Of a DNA stretch of 64,000 bases, positions 35,808 through 44,331 are shown piece after piece. The stretch spans positions 1,054,001-1,118,000 of the forward strand of contig NZ_BCRM01000001.1 of the NCBI RefSeq assembly GCF_001552595.1, read 5' to 3'. The notes below the pieces were generated by a model. It had not been told where the DNA came from. It saw only the letters and a program-made list of their open reading frames with translations, and searched no databases. This DNA comes from Rhodococcus erythropolis NBRC 15567. GTDB lineage: Bacteria > Actinomycetota > Actinomycetes > Mycobacteriales > Mycobacteriaceae. Positions within the stretch are counted from its first letter, which is position 1. Every line of letters begins with the position of its first letter. The translations under genes and the position numbers were made by a program.

Positions 35808-36896
35808 ATGACTGTCACCATCGACACCACCGCAGCTTCGGACAGCCTCGACGATCAGCGCACTGTGAGTATCAGTCCGCTCGTGTCACCGGCGACTGTT
35901 CGTGCTCAGCACGCTCCGGACGAGGTCGCGGCCGCAACCGTGCGGACCGGCCGTGCCGACACGATCAACATCCTCAACGGTGACGACGACCGTTTGATCG
36001 TTGTTGTCGGACCGTGCTCGGTACACGATCCGGAAGCTGCGATGGACTACGCCCGTCGGTTGGCTGCCAAGGCCGAAGAACTGCGGGACGACCTGCACAT
36101 CGTGATGCGCGTCTACTTCGAAAAGCCGCGCACCACTCTCGGGTGGAAGGGCCTGCTCAACGACCCCCACCTCGACGGCACGTTCGACATCAACACCGGG
36201 CTCGGCATCGGCCGCAAGTTGCTTCTCGACGTGTCGAGTCTGGGCCTGCCTGTCGGCTGCGAGTTCCTTGATCCGATCATGCCGCAGTACATCGCCGACC
36301 TGGTCAGCTACGGTGCGATCGGCGCCCGGACCGCCGCCAGTCAGGTTCACCGTCAGCTGTGCAGCGCGCTGTCCATGCCCGTCGGCATCAAGAATTCCAC
36401 CGAAGGTGATGTGCAGGTAGCCGTCGACGGTACCCGCGCTGCGGCGGCGAGCCATGTGTTCCCCGGAACGGATCTCGACGGCCAGGCTGCCTTGATTCGG
36501 ACCGCGGGCAACCCGGACTGCCATGTGATTCTTCGTGGCGGCAGCGACGGACCGAACTACGATGCCGAGACCGTCTCGGATACCCTTGCTCGCCTGCGTA
36601 AGTCGAACCTGCCCGAGCGCGTGGTCATCGACGCGAGCCACGGTAACAGCAGCAAGGACCACGAGCGTCAGGTCGTCGTGCTGGACGACATTGCCCGACG
36701 TCTGACCGAGGGCGAGCAGGGAATCGCCGGCGTCATGTTGGAGAGTTTCATCGAGGCCGGCCGTCAGGACCTGACCTTGGGTAAGGCGGACGAGCTCACC
36801 TACGGTCAGTCGATCACCGACGCGTGCATCGACTGGTCCACCACCGCAGCGCAGTTGGACCGTCTGGCGCAGGCCGTTGCGGCTCGGAGGGGCTGA
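35808..36896 (+). CDS. aroF: 3-deoxy-7-phosphoheptulonate (DAHP) synthase, class I
   Basis: 362 residues. It condenses phosphoenolpyruvate and erythrose-4-phosphate as the first step to aromatic amino acids. Motifs include LIVVVGPCSVHDPEAAMDYA (metal Cys), MRVYFEKPRTTLGWKGLLNDP (PEP/E4P binding), GARTAASQVHRQLCS, PVGIKNSTEGD, HVILRGGSDGPNY and VIDASHGNSSKDHERQ (metal His). This is the AroF/AroG/AroH class, with a normal length. A leader peptide and attenuator precede it. It faces a hydroaromatic-type catabolic cluster across a hairpin. Which amino acid inhibits it cannot be read with confidence. Confidence 0.95.
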   Translation: MTVTIDTTAASDSLDDQRTVSISPLVSPATVRAQHAPDEVAAATVRTGRADTINILNGDDDRLIVVVGPCSVHDPEAAMDYARRLAAKAEELRDDLHIVMRVYFEKPRTTLGWKGLLNDPHLDGTFDINTGLGIGRKLLLDVSSLGLPVGCEFLDPIMPQYIADLVSYGAIGARTAASQVHRQLCSALSMPVGIKNSTEGDVQVAVDGTRAAAASHVFPGTDLDGQAALIRTAGNPDCHVILRGGSDGPNYDAETVSDTLARLRKSNLPERVVIDASHGNSSKDHERQVVVLDDIARRLTEGEQGIAGVMLESFIEAGRQDLTLGKADELTYGQSITDACIDWSTTAAQLDRLAQAVAARRG

Positions 36897-36903
36897 CGCC
36901 CCC

Positions 36904-36943
36904 GTGCGCGTTTAGGGAGTGCCTGGACTCGCTAAACGCGCAC
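36904..36943. terminator. 40-base hairpin, copy of the element at 9945
   Basis: GTGCGCGTTTAGGGAGT paired with ACTCGCTAAACGCGCAC (one G-G mismatch) around GCCTGG. It lies between the convergent aroF and TIM-barrel genes. It agrees with the 9945-9984 hairpin at 34 of 40 positions, and two of the changed pairs are compensatory (positions 4/37 and 8/33). Confidence 0.8.
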
Positions 36944-36950
36944 AGGGCCG

Positions 36951-37754
36951 CTAGGCCAACACTGCTCGCGTGGCCTCGACCAGGCGCTCCAGCCAGGCGT
37001 CGGTGCCGACTGCCTGACGCAGCGGCTCGTTGGGCAATTCGATGCTGACCGGCAGTCCGGCAGGCAGGGTCGACCAGATGTCGGCCAGGGCGATGCCGCC
37101 GGTGCCGGGCACCAGACGCTCTTCGCGGGCGTGACGGATCAGTTCTGCGTCCTCCGTAGGAGCGGGGGTCGAACCGTCGCACATCTGGGCGTAGTGAAGC
37201 CACTCGCGCGGGATGGACGCAAGATCCTCCAGCGTGGTCGCCGAGCGGTCGGTGTGGAGTGCGTCGACCAGGACACTACGAGCCGGACCGTCTGCCGCCG
37301 AGACGATCTCGATGGCCGCACGCGCATCGGGCACCGCAGTCCACGGCATGAATTCGAGCGAGGCGACGATGCCGTAGTTCGCGCACAGTTCAGCGAGGCG
37401 GGCATAGGAGTTCGTGAGCCGAGCGCGGTCGCGGTCGTCGCCGCCCACCAGAACGGCTTTGGCTCCGAGCTGTGCACCCGCTTCGAGAAGCGGAACGTAG
37501 TCGGCGGGGTCGAAGTCGGCTGCAAGGCGGATGATTTCGAGGTCGAATACCTCAACGGGTGAATCATCCAGTCGACGCACCAATTCGTTCAACCCCTGCT
37601 TGTCCTCGTGCAGCGGGTAGGCCGTCGTACCCGGTGCCGCGGGCATCAGGCGGATGCCGATGGTGTCGAAGCCGTGCTTTTCGGCCAAGTCGACGTGCTG
37701 CATCGGAGCAGTGTCCAGCACCGTGAGGGCTGCAAGCCCGAGTGAGAGTGTCAT
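36951..37754 (-). CDS. Sugar-phosphate isomerase/epimerase-like TIM barrel (possible 3-dehydroshikimate dehydratase)
   Basis: 267 residues of the AP-endonuclease-2/xylose isomerase-like TIM-barrel family. Likely metal ligands are Glu in VASLEFMPW, Asp and His in SVLVDALHTDRS, and Glu in PVSIELPNE near the C-terminus. The same family includes 3-dehydroshikimate dehydratases (AsbF, QsuB N-domain), inosose dehydratases and hydroxypyruvate isomerases. The shikimate-dehydrogenase-like gene of this cluster makes the dehydratase reading attractive but unproven. Its ATG overlaps the upstream flavoprotein stop by four bases. It is the last gene of the seven-gene cluster. Confidence 0.85.
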   Translation of the reverse strand: MTLSLGLAALTVLDTAPMQHVDLAEKHGFDTIGIRLMPAAPGTTAYPLHEDKQGLNELVRRLDDSPVEVFDLEIIRLAADFDPADYVPLLEAGAQLGAKAVLVGGDDRDRARLTNSYARLAELCANYGIVASLEFMPWTAVPDARAAIEIVSAADGPARSVLVDALHTDRSATTLEDLASIPREWLHYAQMCDGSTPAPTEDAELIRHAREERLVPGTGGIALADIWSTLPAGLPVSIELPNEPLRQAVGTDAWLERLVEATRAVLA

Positions 37755-39478
37755 GCGTGCGCTCCAACTGTCTTGGCTCCGGCCAGTTCCCGACCTGCCA
37801 GGTAACCGAACGTCATCGCCGGGCCGAGGTTGATGCCGCCGGACGGGTAGTGCCCGCCCATCACGCTGGCCTGATCGACGCCGACGGCGAGCAATCCCTC
37901 GATGGGGCGGTCGTTGTCATCGAGAACCTGCGACGACGAGTCGGTGACAAGCCCGGCGAAGGTACCGAAACTGCCCGGCACCACCTTCACCGCGTAGTAC
38001 GGACCCTTCTGTAAGGGCGCGAGCGACGGGTTCGGCCAGGGGTTGGCGGTATCGCCGGATCCCCGGTTGAACGGTGTTGTGCCGCGACCGAACTCGGGGT
38101 CTTCACCGGCCACGGCCCCGACATTGAATGCCTCGATTGTCTTTTCCAACTGCGTCGGATCAACGCCGATCTTCTCCGCCAGTTCGCGAACAGTGCGACC
38201 CCGTGTCAGGTATCCCGAGCGCAGGTACGGCTGGATCGGGATCGGCAGGGGCTTGGCCATGCCCAGCGGGAGGTAGCGCACATACTGCTGATCGGCGATC
38301 AACCACGAGCACACTTCTTCGCCCTCAGGAACCTGCTCGACCATCGCGAGGGTGTAGTCGTGGTAGCCGAGTGCCTCGTTGACAAAACGCTTGCCGTTCG
38401 CGAGAACTCCGATGACACCGGGCTTTCCGCGGTCGAGGATGTGCGGGAACACCCCTTCCTTGCCGTTGCGGTAGCGAACGATGGAGACGGGGCAGTACGC
38501 GACGGGGGAGGCAAGAGTGCGGTCGAGGCGACCACCCACGGATTCGCCAAGGGTGATGCCGTCGCCGGTGGTTGTCTTCGGAGTGAGTGACCAGTGCTCG
38601 TTTCCGGTGGGGGTACGGGGGAACAGTTCACGTCGGCGGTCGATGTCCTGGGCGAAGCCGCCGGTGGCCAGTACGACGCCGCGCGTGGCAGTTACCGAGT
38701 ACGCACCATCCGGACCTTCGAGGCGGACACCGACAACGCGACCGTCATCGTCAGTCTGCAGCGATGTTGCCGACGTTTTCACCCGAATCTCGACGCTGAG
38801 ATCGAGCGCTGAGCGAAGCATCATGCCGACAAGCGCAGTGCCGTTGACGAGTTGCTGGCCACGACGCTTGGTGGCGAGATCGAACATGTGCTTTGTCACG
38901 CGAACGCCACAGTGCACAAATGCTTTCGGCGATCGAGTCGAGTGCAGGAATGCCTGCAGGTCGGGGCCGGCCATGATGCCCATGCCGAGGAACGACGTCT
39001 CGTACAACTGTCGACGGAGCAGCGCCGCGACGTCGGGTCCGAGCTTTCGCAAGCTCACCGGTTTCGGTCCGACGGAACGATGACCCGTGCCGGCTCCCGG
39101 TGTGTCGCCGTGAATGTCGGCGATCTTGGCTCCGGGAACGAACTTCAGTGCAGTCTTGCGTTCGAAGAACTCGACCATCTCCGGTGCGCCGTCGAGAAGA
39201 GCATCCACTTTGGCGGCGTCGAAGTTGTCTCCGAGTCGGTTCTCCAGATATGCCCGCGGCGCCGAACGATCTTCGACAACCCCGTCGGCGATGGCAAACA
39301 TGTTGCGTGGGGTCCACATCCACCCGCCCGACCAGGCCGTTGCGCCGCCGCAGGTGTCGGCCTTCTCGACAACGAGTACCGACGCGCCGCCATGTGCTGC
39401 GGCAATTGCTGTGGAAAGCCCGCCTGCGCCGGAGCCCACGACAACTACGTCGTAGGTGAGGGGGGTACTGCTACTCAT
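37751..39478 (-). CDS. FAD-dependent oxidoreductase, 3-ketosteroid dehydrogenase / fumarate-reductase-like
   Basis: 575 residues, FAD_binding_2 family. N-terminal DVVVVGSGAGGLSTAIAAAHGG and VVEKADTCGGATAWSGG bind FAD. The C-terminal segment GLLAVGVDQASVMGGHYPSGGINLGPAMTFGYLAGREL is the signature of KsdD-like flavoproteins. These introduce or remove a double bond next to a carbonyl in a ring. Here the partner genes suggest a hydroaromatic substrate rather than a steroid. Start and stop overlap neighbours by four bases. Confidence 0.9.
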   Translation of the reverse strand: MSSSTPLTYDVVVVGSGAGGLSTAIAAAHGGASVLVVEKADTCGGATAWSGGWMWTPRNMFAIADGVVEDRSAPRAYLENRLGDNFDAAKVDALLDGAPEMVEFFERKTALKFVPGAKIADIHGDTPGAGTGHRSVGPKPVSLRKLGPDVAALLRRQLYETSFLGMGIMAGPDLQAFLHSTRSPKAFVHCGVRVTKHMFDLATKRRGQQLVNGTALVGMMLRSALDLSVEIRVKTSATSLQTDDDGRVVGVRLEGPDGAYSVTATRGVVLATGGFAQDIDRRRELFPRTPTGNEHWSLTPKTTTGDGITLGESVGGRLDRTLASPVAYCPVSIVRYRNGKEGVFPHILDRGKPGVIGVLANGKRFVNEALGYHDYTLAMVEQVPEGEEVCSWLIADQQYVRYLPLGMAKPLPIPIQPYLRSGYLTRGRTVRELAEKIGVDPTQLEKTIEAFNVGAVAGEDPEFGRGTTPFNRGSGDTANPWPNPSLAPLQKGPYYAVKVVPGSFGTFAGLVTDSSSQVLDDNDRPIEGLLAVGVDQASVMGGHYPSGGINLGPAMTFGYLAGRELAGAKTVGAHA

Positions 39479-40569
39479 TTCTGCTCCTTGGCAGTTGTTG
39501 CGAGGGTCGGTGTCGATGTCAACTCGACAACCTTCCCGGTTCGTGACGATTCGTAGATTGCGGCGATGATGGCAAGTGACGCGCGGGCGTCTCGTCCGGT
39601 GACGGCGGGTTCGCGCCCGGTCAGGACCGCGTCGGCGAAGTCCTGAACCTGCAGGGTGTGGAAGTCGGTCAGTGCCGCATTGACCGCTCCCACATCGAGA
39701 TTGGCGTCGATGTCGGCGGAATACGGCGACTGGAACTCGACTTCGCCCGGCACGGTCCAGATTTCGTTGACACCCTCGTGCCCTTCAGGAAATTCGAGGA
39801 CGCTGGCGATGGCGCCGGTGCGCCCGATCACCGAGACACGGTTGCCCAGGTTGTGATTGGCGCCGGTAGTCGCGGTGACGGTGGCGGTGCCGCCCGAGGC
39901 AAAGGAAATTACAGCTGACGCGCTGTCTTCGGTCTCGATGTGCTCACCGTGGGTGTGGGTGCGGATGAAGCCGCTGACCGAGACGGCCTCGCCCATGAAC
40001 CAGGCCAGCATGTCGATCTGGTGCACCGCCTGCGTCATGAGCACGCCACCGCCGTCGGTGTCCCAGCGTCCGCGCCACGCGTCGGCCGAGTAGTAACTCG
40101 ATGGGCGGTGGAGGATCACCGACGCCTCGCCGAGCGTGGGCAGTCCGATCCGGCCGTCGTCGATGGCGTCCCGGATACGACGCGCGGCCGGCCAGAAGCG
40201 GCGTTGGAAGAGGACGCCGAAGGTGATACCGGCGCGGTCGGCGGCCTCGATCATGCGGTCGGCGGCAGCAACATCGACCGCGATGGGCTTCTCGCACAAC
40301 ACATGTACACCCGCTTCGGCAGCGGCCACGACTACCTCTTCATGTACCGGGTGCGGCGTGCAAACGGTGCAGGCGTCGAGTCCGAGGGCGAGAAGTTGCT
40401 CCACTGAACTCACGGCTGCGGGAATGCCGTGCGCTGCCGCGAACTCCTGGGCGCGTCCGAGATCGGGATCGCAGCAGCCGATTACCTCGACGCCGGGGAC
40501 TTGTTGCAGGGCTCGGGCATGGTTGCCGGCGATCTTGCCGCAGCCGACGATTCCGACTTTCAATGTCAT
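39475..40569 (-). CDS. Gfo/Idh/MocA family oxidoreductase
   Basis: 364 residues. The NAD(P)-binding fold is at the start, VGIVGCGKIAGNHARALQQVPG, then VCTPHPVHEEVVVAAAEAGVHVLCEKPIA with the conserved EKP Lys. The substrate domain carries a GGGVLMTQAVHQIDMLAWFMG segment whose His is the usual catalytic one. The family oxidises hydroxyl groups of cyclitols, sugars and similar polyols. The start MTLKVGIVG at 40569 shares its first base with the aldo-keto reductase stop. The frame further upstream is inside that gene. Confidence 0.92.
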   Translation of the reverse strand: MTLKVGIVGCGKIAGNHARALQQVPGVEVIGCCDPDLGRAQEFAAAHGIPAAVSSVEQLLALGLDACTVCTPHPVHEEVVVAAAEAGVHVLCEKPIAVDVAAADRMIEAADRAGITFGVLFQRRFWPAARRIRDAIDDGRIGLPTLGEASVILHRPSSYYSADAWRGRWDTDGGGVLMTQAVHQIDMLAWFMGEAVSVSGFIRTHTHGEHIETEDSASAVISFASGGTATVTATTGANHNLGNRVSVIGRTGAIASVLEFPEGHEGVNEIWTVPGEVEFQSPYSADIDANLDVGAVNAALTDFHTLQVQDFADAVLTGREPAVTGRDARASLAIIAAIYESSRTGKVVELTSTPTLATTAKEQK

Positions 40570-41393
40570 CAGAAATGTTCCTCTGCTTCGACGTCCCGCG
40601 CCGCAGACTCGCCGCGGTCGAGACTGTTCAGTGCTTCGATGTCTTCGCCGGAGAGGGTCACGTCGAGTGCTGCCAGGTTCTCGGCCTGACGCGTCGGGTT
40701 CGCTGATCGCGCGACCGGAACCACACCCTGCGCGACGTGCCAAGCGAGGACCACTTGAGCTGGTGTGCAACCGATTCGACCGGCGATCTCGCTCACAACG
40801 TCGTTGTCGAGCACGTCACCCCGGCCGAGCGGACTCCACGACTGAGTGAAGATGCCAAGTTCGCCGTTGGCGCGGCGCACCGGAATTCGCGCGAGCGACG
40901 GGTCCATCTGAATCTGGTTGACTGCCGGTGCTTCGCCGGTTTCGGCGACGACGCGGCGCACGTGGTGCTCCAGGAAGTTCGACACACCCACGTACCGAAC
41001 CAGTCCGGCGTCGCGGCAGGCCAGCATCGCCTCGAACGACGCAACGTAACGATCGATTCGCGGGAGCGGCCAGTGGATCAGGAACAGATCGAGTTGATCC
41101 AGTCCCAGTCGTTCCAGGCTCTGCTCGAGCGCTCCGCGGATGTCACCGGAAACCTGGTCGTTTCCACGAAGTTTGGTGGTGACAAACAGTTCTTCTCGCG
41201 GAAGAGCAGACTCCGCCAACGCTACGCCGACGGCGTCCTCGTTGCCGTAGATCGCGGCGGTGTCGATGAGGCGGTACCCGGCCTCGATTCCGGAGAGTAC
41301 CGACTTCGTGGCGTCGGCACCGACCAGTGGCCAGGTTCCGAGTCCGATGGGTGGCAACGCAGTTGCCACCGGTGCGGCTGTGTGTGCGCTCAT
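40569..41393 (-). CDS. Aldo/keto reductase
   Basis: 274 residues. The AKR tetrad can be followed: Asp in GYRLIDTAAIYGNE, Tyr in AIYGNE, Lys in LFVTTKLRGND and His in LFLIHWPLPR. The NADPH end has PVARSANPTRQAENLAAL (in place of the common IPKS). Size and motifs match 2,5-diketogluconate reductase-like members. It is coupled to the OYE-type gene (four-base overlap) and the Gfo/Idh/MocA gene (one-base overlap), so it acts in the same pathway on a carbonyl intermediate. Confidence 0.93.
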   Translation of the reverse strand: MSAHTAAPVATALPPIGLGTWPLVGADATKSVLSGIEAGYRLIDTAAIYGNEDAVGVALAESALPREELFVTTKLRGNDQVSGDIRGALEQSLERLGLDQLDLFLIHWPLPRIDRYVASFEAMLACRDAGLVRYVGVSNFLEHHVRRVVAETGEAPAVNQIQMDPSLARIPVRRANGELGIFTQSWSPLGRGDVLDNDVVSEIAGRIGCTPAQVVLAWHVAQGVVPVARSANPTRQAENLAALDVTLSGEDIEALNSLDRGESAARDVEAEEHF

Positions 41394-43342
41394 GCGTGAA
41401 CCTCCTGACGGGCCGCAGCGGCGGCGGTGATGGCGACGGCAACGTCGGCTGCGGTCACGAGTGCGGCATGGATGGATCCGCCGTCACCGCTCGCGTCTCC
41501 GACGGTATGGACCCCGAGTCGTGGTGCCAGTGAACGGAGTTCGGTCAGAAGCTCCGAGCGCGGCTCGACGCCCTGTGAGATCAGCAGCTCGCCGGGGGCG
41601 TCGACTTCGCTCAGTACACCGCCTGTCGAGATCGTGACCGACTTAGCGTCGACCTTCGTGACGATCGAGCTCAGGTAGGTCGTGAAGTTCTCACTTGCGG
41701 CTAGGCGCGGCAGCAGCACAATCTTGCCGCGTCGGCCGACGTCGTGTGCGATGGTTTCCTGCGGCCCGATCATGACGACCTGGGTGCCCTTCTGGAGCAG
41801 ATCGTCGGCAACAGCGGCAGCCTCGCGGTCGGCGCCGAAAATGGTGATTGCTTCGGGGGCAGGATCTCCGGAGGCGAGGAACTCGCGGACATCACGGACG
41901 GTACGGGTTGCTGCTCCGGGGAGGTCAGTCACGGGACCGTGCCCACCGGCAGCAAGGACGATCGCGTCGAAGTCACTGTTTGCGAGCAATGCTGCGTCAG
42001 CTCTGGTCGAAGTGTGGCACTGCACCCCGAGTTCGGCCAGTTCCGCGAGGTACCAGTCCACGATCCGCCCGTATTCGGGATATTCGTGCAGCTTCGATGC
42101 CAGAGCGAAGTCGCCACCGAGACTGGGGCGTTCGTCGTACAGGTCGACGCGATGACCGGCAATTGCGAGGTCGCGGGCAGCGGCCATTCCGGACGGACCG
42201 GCACCGATTACGGCGACGCGTACGGTGGCATCAGCCGGCTTCGTGGGCTGATCCAGTTCACGTCCGACCCACGGGTTGACGGAACAGGGAATGGGGCCGG
42301 CGGCCAGGCTGTCGATGCAGTAGTTGCAGGCGATGCAGGGGCGGTACCGGCCACCGTCGATAGCGCGATTCGGAAAGTCCGGGTCGGCGTGCAACGTACG
42401 GGCCATGCTGACGAAGTTCGCCTGGCCGGATTCGATGATCTGCGCGGCGATCTCCGGCGACGTGATGCGTCCGGCTACACCCACCGGGATGTCGAAGTCG
42501 CGCTGGTACTGCTCGGAGTACGGTGCGAGGAGTCCGCGGGACCATTCACCGGGCTGGATGATCCACTGTCCCGCTTCGTAGTTGCCGGCCGAGACGTCGA
42601 GAAAATCGAGTCGGTCGGTGTCGATGGCGTCGATGCGAGAGCGGGTCGTCTCGGCGTCGAGTCCGCCGTCAATGCCTTCGAAGGCTGAGAATCGAAGTCC
42701 CAGAGTGATTCCCGGAGCATGCTCGTGGACGGAGGCGATGACCTTGTTGACGAACAAGGTGGGGTCGGCCCACTCGTCGTCGCGGTGATTGTAAGCAGGG
42801 GAGAGGAACTGGTGGATCAAGTACCCGTGGCCACCGTGCAGGGAGATGACGTCGACGCCCGCCTGCTGGCAGCGCGCTGCGGCTTCACCGAAACATTCGA
42901 TGATGTGCTCGATGTCGTCGGCGTCGAGTTGTTCTGGCATCTCGCCGCCGACAACCAAACACGGAATCGGTGTCGGGGCAACGGGAACAAACCCGCTGAC
43001 AGAACCTTGCGCCGTACGTCCACCGTGGTTGAGTTCGACTCCGACGAGGGCGCCGTGTGCGTGGATCGCGTCGGCCATCTTCTTGATGCCGGGAATCCGT
43101 TCGTCGACGTCGACGCCCATCTGCCGGATGCGTCCCTTGCCGTCGGCACGCACGTAGCTCGCTTCGGTGAAGATCAGTGCAGCACCACCTTCGGCGCGGC
43201 GGGCGAGGTACGCGATGTACTCGTCCGTCATGGTGCCGTCGACTTCGCAGTAGTTGCGTTCCATCGGGGCGGACACGAACCGGTTCCGGAGGCGGACGCT
43301 GCCCATGTCGAGAGGTTCGGCGAAAGGCGCAGTCACCTTCAT
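41390..43342 (-). CDS. NADH:flavin oxidoreductase / 2,4-dienoyl-CoA reductase-like (OYE, Fe-S, FAD)
   Basis: About 650 residues in three parts. An old-yellow-enzyme barrel includes RLRNRFVSAPMERN and the active-site HGGHGYLIHQFLSPAYNHR. A 4Fe-4S segment reads RPCIACNYCIDSLAAGPIPCSVNP. A C-terminal NAD(P)/FAD domain starts VRVAVIGAGPSGMAAARDLAIAGH. This is the FadH/2-enoate reductase layout, so it reduces an activated C=C bond. Two starts compete: ATG 43342 with AGGAG 7 bases upstream (chosen), or ATG 43390, which would overlap the aroE-like stop as ATGA like the other junctions. Confidence 0.92.
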   Translation of the reverse strand: MKVTAPFAEPLDMGSVRLRNRFVSAPMERNYCEVDGTMTDEYIAYLARRAEGGAALIFTEASYVRADGKGRIRQMGVDVDERIPGIKKMADAIHAHGALVGVELNHGGRTAQGSVSGFVPVAPTPIPCLVVGGEMPEQLDADDIEHIIECFGEAAARCQQAGVDVISLHGGHGYLIHQFLSPAYNHRDDEWADPTLFVNKVIASVHEHAPGITLGLRFSAFEGIDGGLDAETTRSRIDAIDTDRLDFLDVSAGNYEAGQWIIQPGEWSRGLLAPYSEQYQRDFDIPVGVAGRITSPEIAAQIIESGQANFVSMARTLHADPDFPNRAIDGGRYRPCIACNYCIDSLAAGPIPCSVNPWVGRELDQPTKPADATVRVAVIGAGPSGMAAARDLAIAGHRVDLYDERPSLGGDFALASKLHEYPEYGRIVDWYLAELAELGVQCHTSTRADAALLANSDFDAIVLAAGGHGPVTDLPGAATRTVRDVREFLASGDPAPEAITIFGADREAAAVADDLLQKGTQVVMIGPQETIAHDVGRRGKIVLLPRLAASENFTTYLSSIVTKVDAKSVTISTGGVLSEVDAPGELLISQGVEPRSELLTELRSLAPRLGVHTVGDASGDGGSIHAALVTAADVAVAITAAAAARQEVHA

Positions 43343-43386
43343 CAGTGCTCCTGGTACTTCGCGAGAAAGTAGGTGTTCGGTTGTGC

Positions 43387-44268
43387 TCATGCGCATGCCG
43401 TCTCGGAGAGCAGCTCGCTCAGATGGCTGCGCATGCGATCCGTATCGGCTTCGACACCGGTCAGGAGTGTGAAGGTGTCAGAGGCTTGAGCCACCAGCAT
43501 CTGCCCACCGTCGAGAACCGCGCATCCGAGAGCAGCTGCAGCGTCGAGCAATTCGGTGCGCATCGGTCGATAAACGATGTCCGCGACCCACAAGCCGGAG
43601 TGGAGCGCAGCGGGGTCGAAGGGAGTTCCGGGATGACCCACCATGCCGATCGGAGACGCATTGACGACGCCGTCGCACGTCGTCAGGTTGACGGAGATCT
43701 CACCGATCGCCAAAGCCGTTGTGCGCGTGCCAGGGAAGGCCGAGGCGACGCGAGAACACACATCGGCAGCGCGATCGGGATCAATATCTGCGATGCGAAG
43801 ATCCGTGGTGCCGGCGGCGGCGAGTGCGTATGCCACAGCGGAACCCGCCCCTCCTGCCCCGGCAAGCACCACTCGGTCCAAGGCGGCGTCGGGCAAACCG
43901 CGCTGCAGTGCTGTGAGGAATCCGCTGTGGTCAGTGTTGTGGCCGATCAAACGGCCGTTGTCGACCACAACCGTGTTGACGGCACCGAGCAACCGCGCGT
44001 TGCCGGACAGCTCGTCGAGCGCGTCCACGACAACCTGCTTGCACGGGTGGGTGATGTTCAGTCCGGTGAAATCGCCCGCGACGGCGCCACGCACCACCTC
44101 ACCGGTTTTCTCGACCGAGATGTTCAGGTTCTCGAGATCGATCAGTTCGTAGCTGTAGTCGTCGAGTCCGAGTGCTGCTGCTTCGTGTGCGTGCAACGCG
44201 GGCGAGAGTGAGGTGGCGATACCCGACCCGACAAGGCCGATACGGTGGCGTGTGTATTCGGTAGTCAT
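43387..44268 (-). CDS. Shikimate/quinate 5-dehydrogenase-like protein (catabolic AroE paralogue)
   Basis: 293 residues. The substrate pocket SxS pattern is in GIATSLSPALHAHEAAALG, catalytic Lys77 is in NITHPCKQVV, and catalytic Asp113 is in GHNTDHSGF. The NAD(P) loop is VVLAGAGGAGSAVAYAL, followed by IADIDPDRA. An Asp after the second strand favours NAD over NADP, as in catabolic quinate/shikimate dehydrogenases. ATG 44268 has AGGAG 6 bases before it. Its place with an MHS importer and five oxidoreductase/lyase genes argues for degradation, not biosynthesis. Confidence 0.92.
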   Translation of the reverse strand: MTTEYTRHRIGLVGSGIATSLSPALHAHEAAALGLDDYSYELIDLENLNISVEKTGEVVRGAVAGDFTGLNITHPCKQVVVDALDELSGNARLLGAVNTVVVDNGRLIGHNTDHSGFLTALQRGLPDAALDRVVLAGAGGAGSAVAYALAAAGTTDLRIADIDPDRAADVCSRVASAFPGTRTTALAIGEISVNLTTCDGVVNASPIGMVGHPGTPFDPAALHSGLWVADIVYRPMRTELLDAAAALGCAVLDGGQMLVAQASDTFTLLTGVEADTDRMRSHLSELLSETACA

Positions 44269-44293
44269 GACATTCTCCTGCATAAGTGGGGAC

Positions 44294-44324
44294 GGCCCCT
44301 CGCGGCAATTCAGCGCGAGGGGCC
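44294..44324. terminator. Hairpin between the MHS transporter and aroE-like gene
   Basis: GGCCCCTCGCG, nine-base loop, CGCGAGGGGCC: an 11-bp GC stem starting a few bases after the transporter stop on the minus strand. It may partly stop transcription, so the transporter would be made in excess of the enzymes, or protect the mRNA. Confidence 0.75.
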
Positions 44325-44331
44325 GGTCCGG

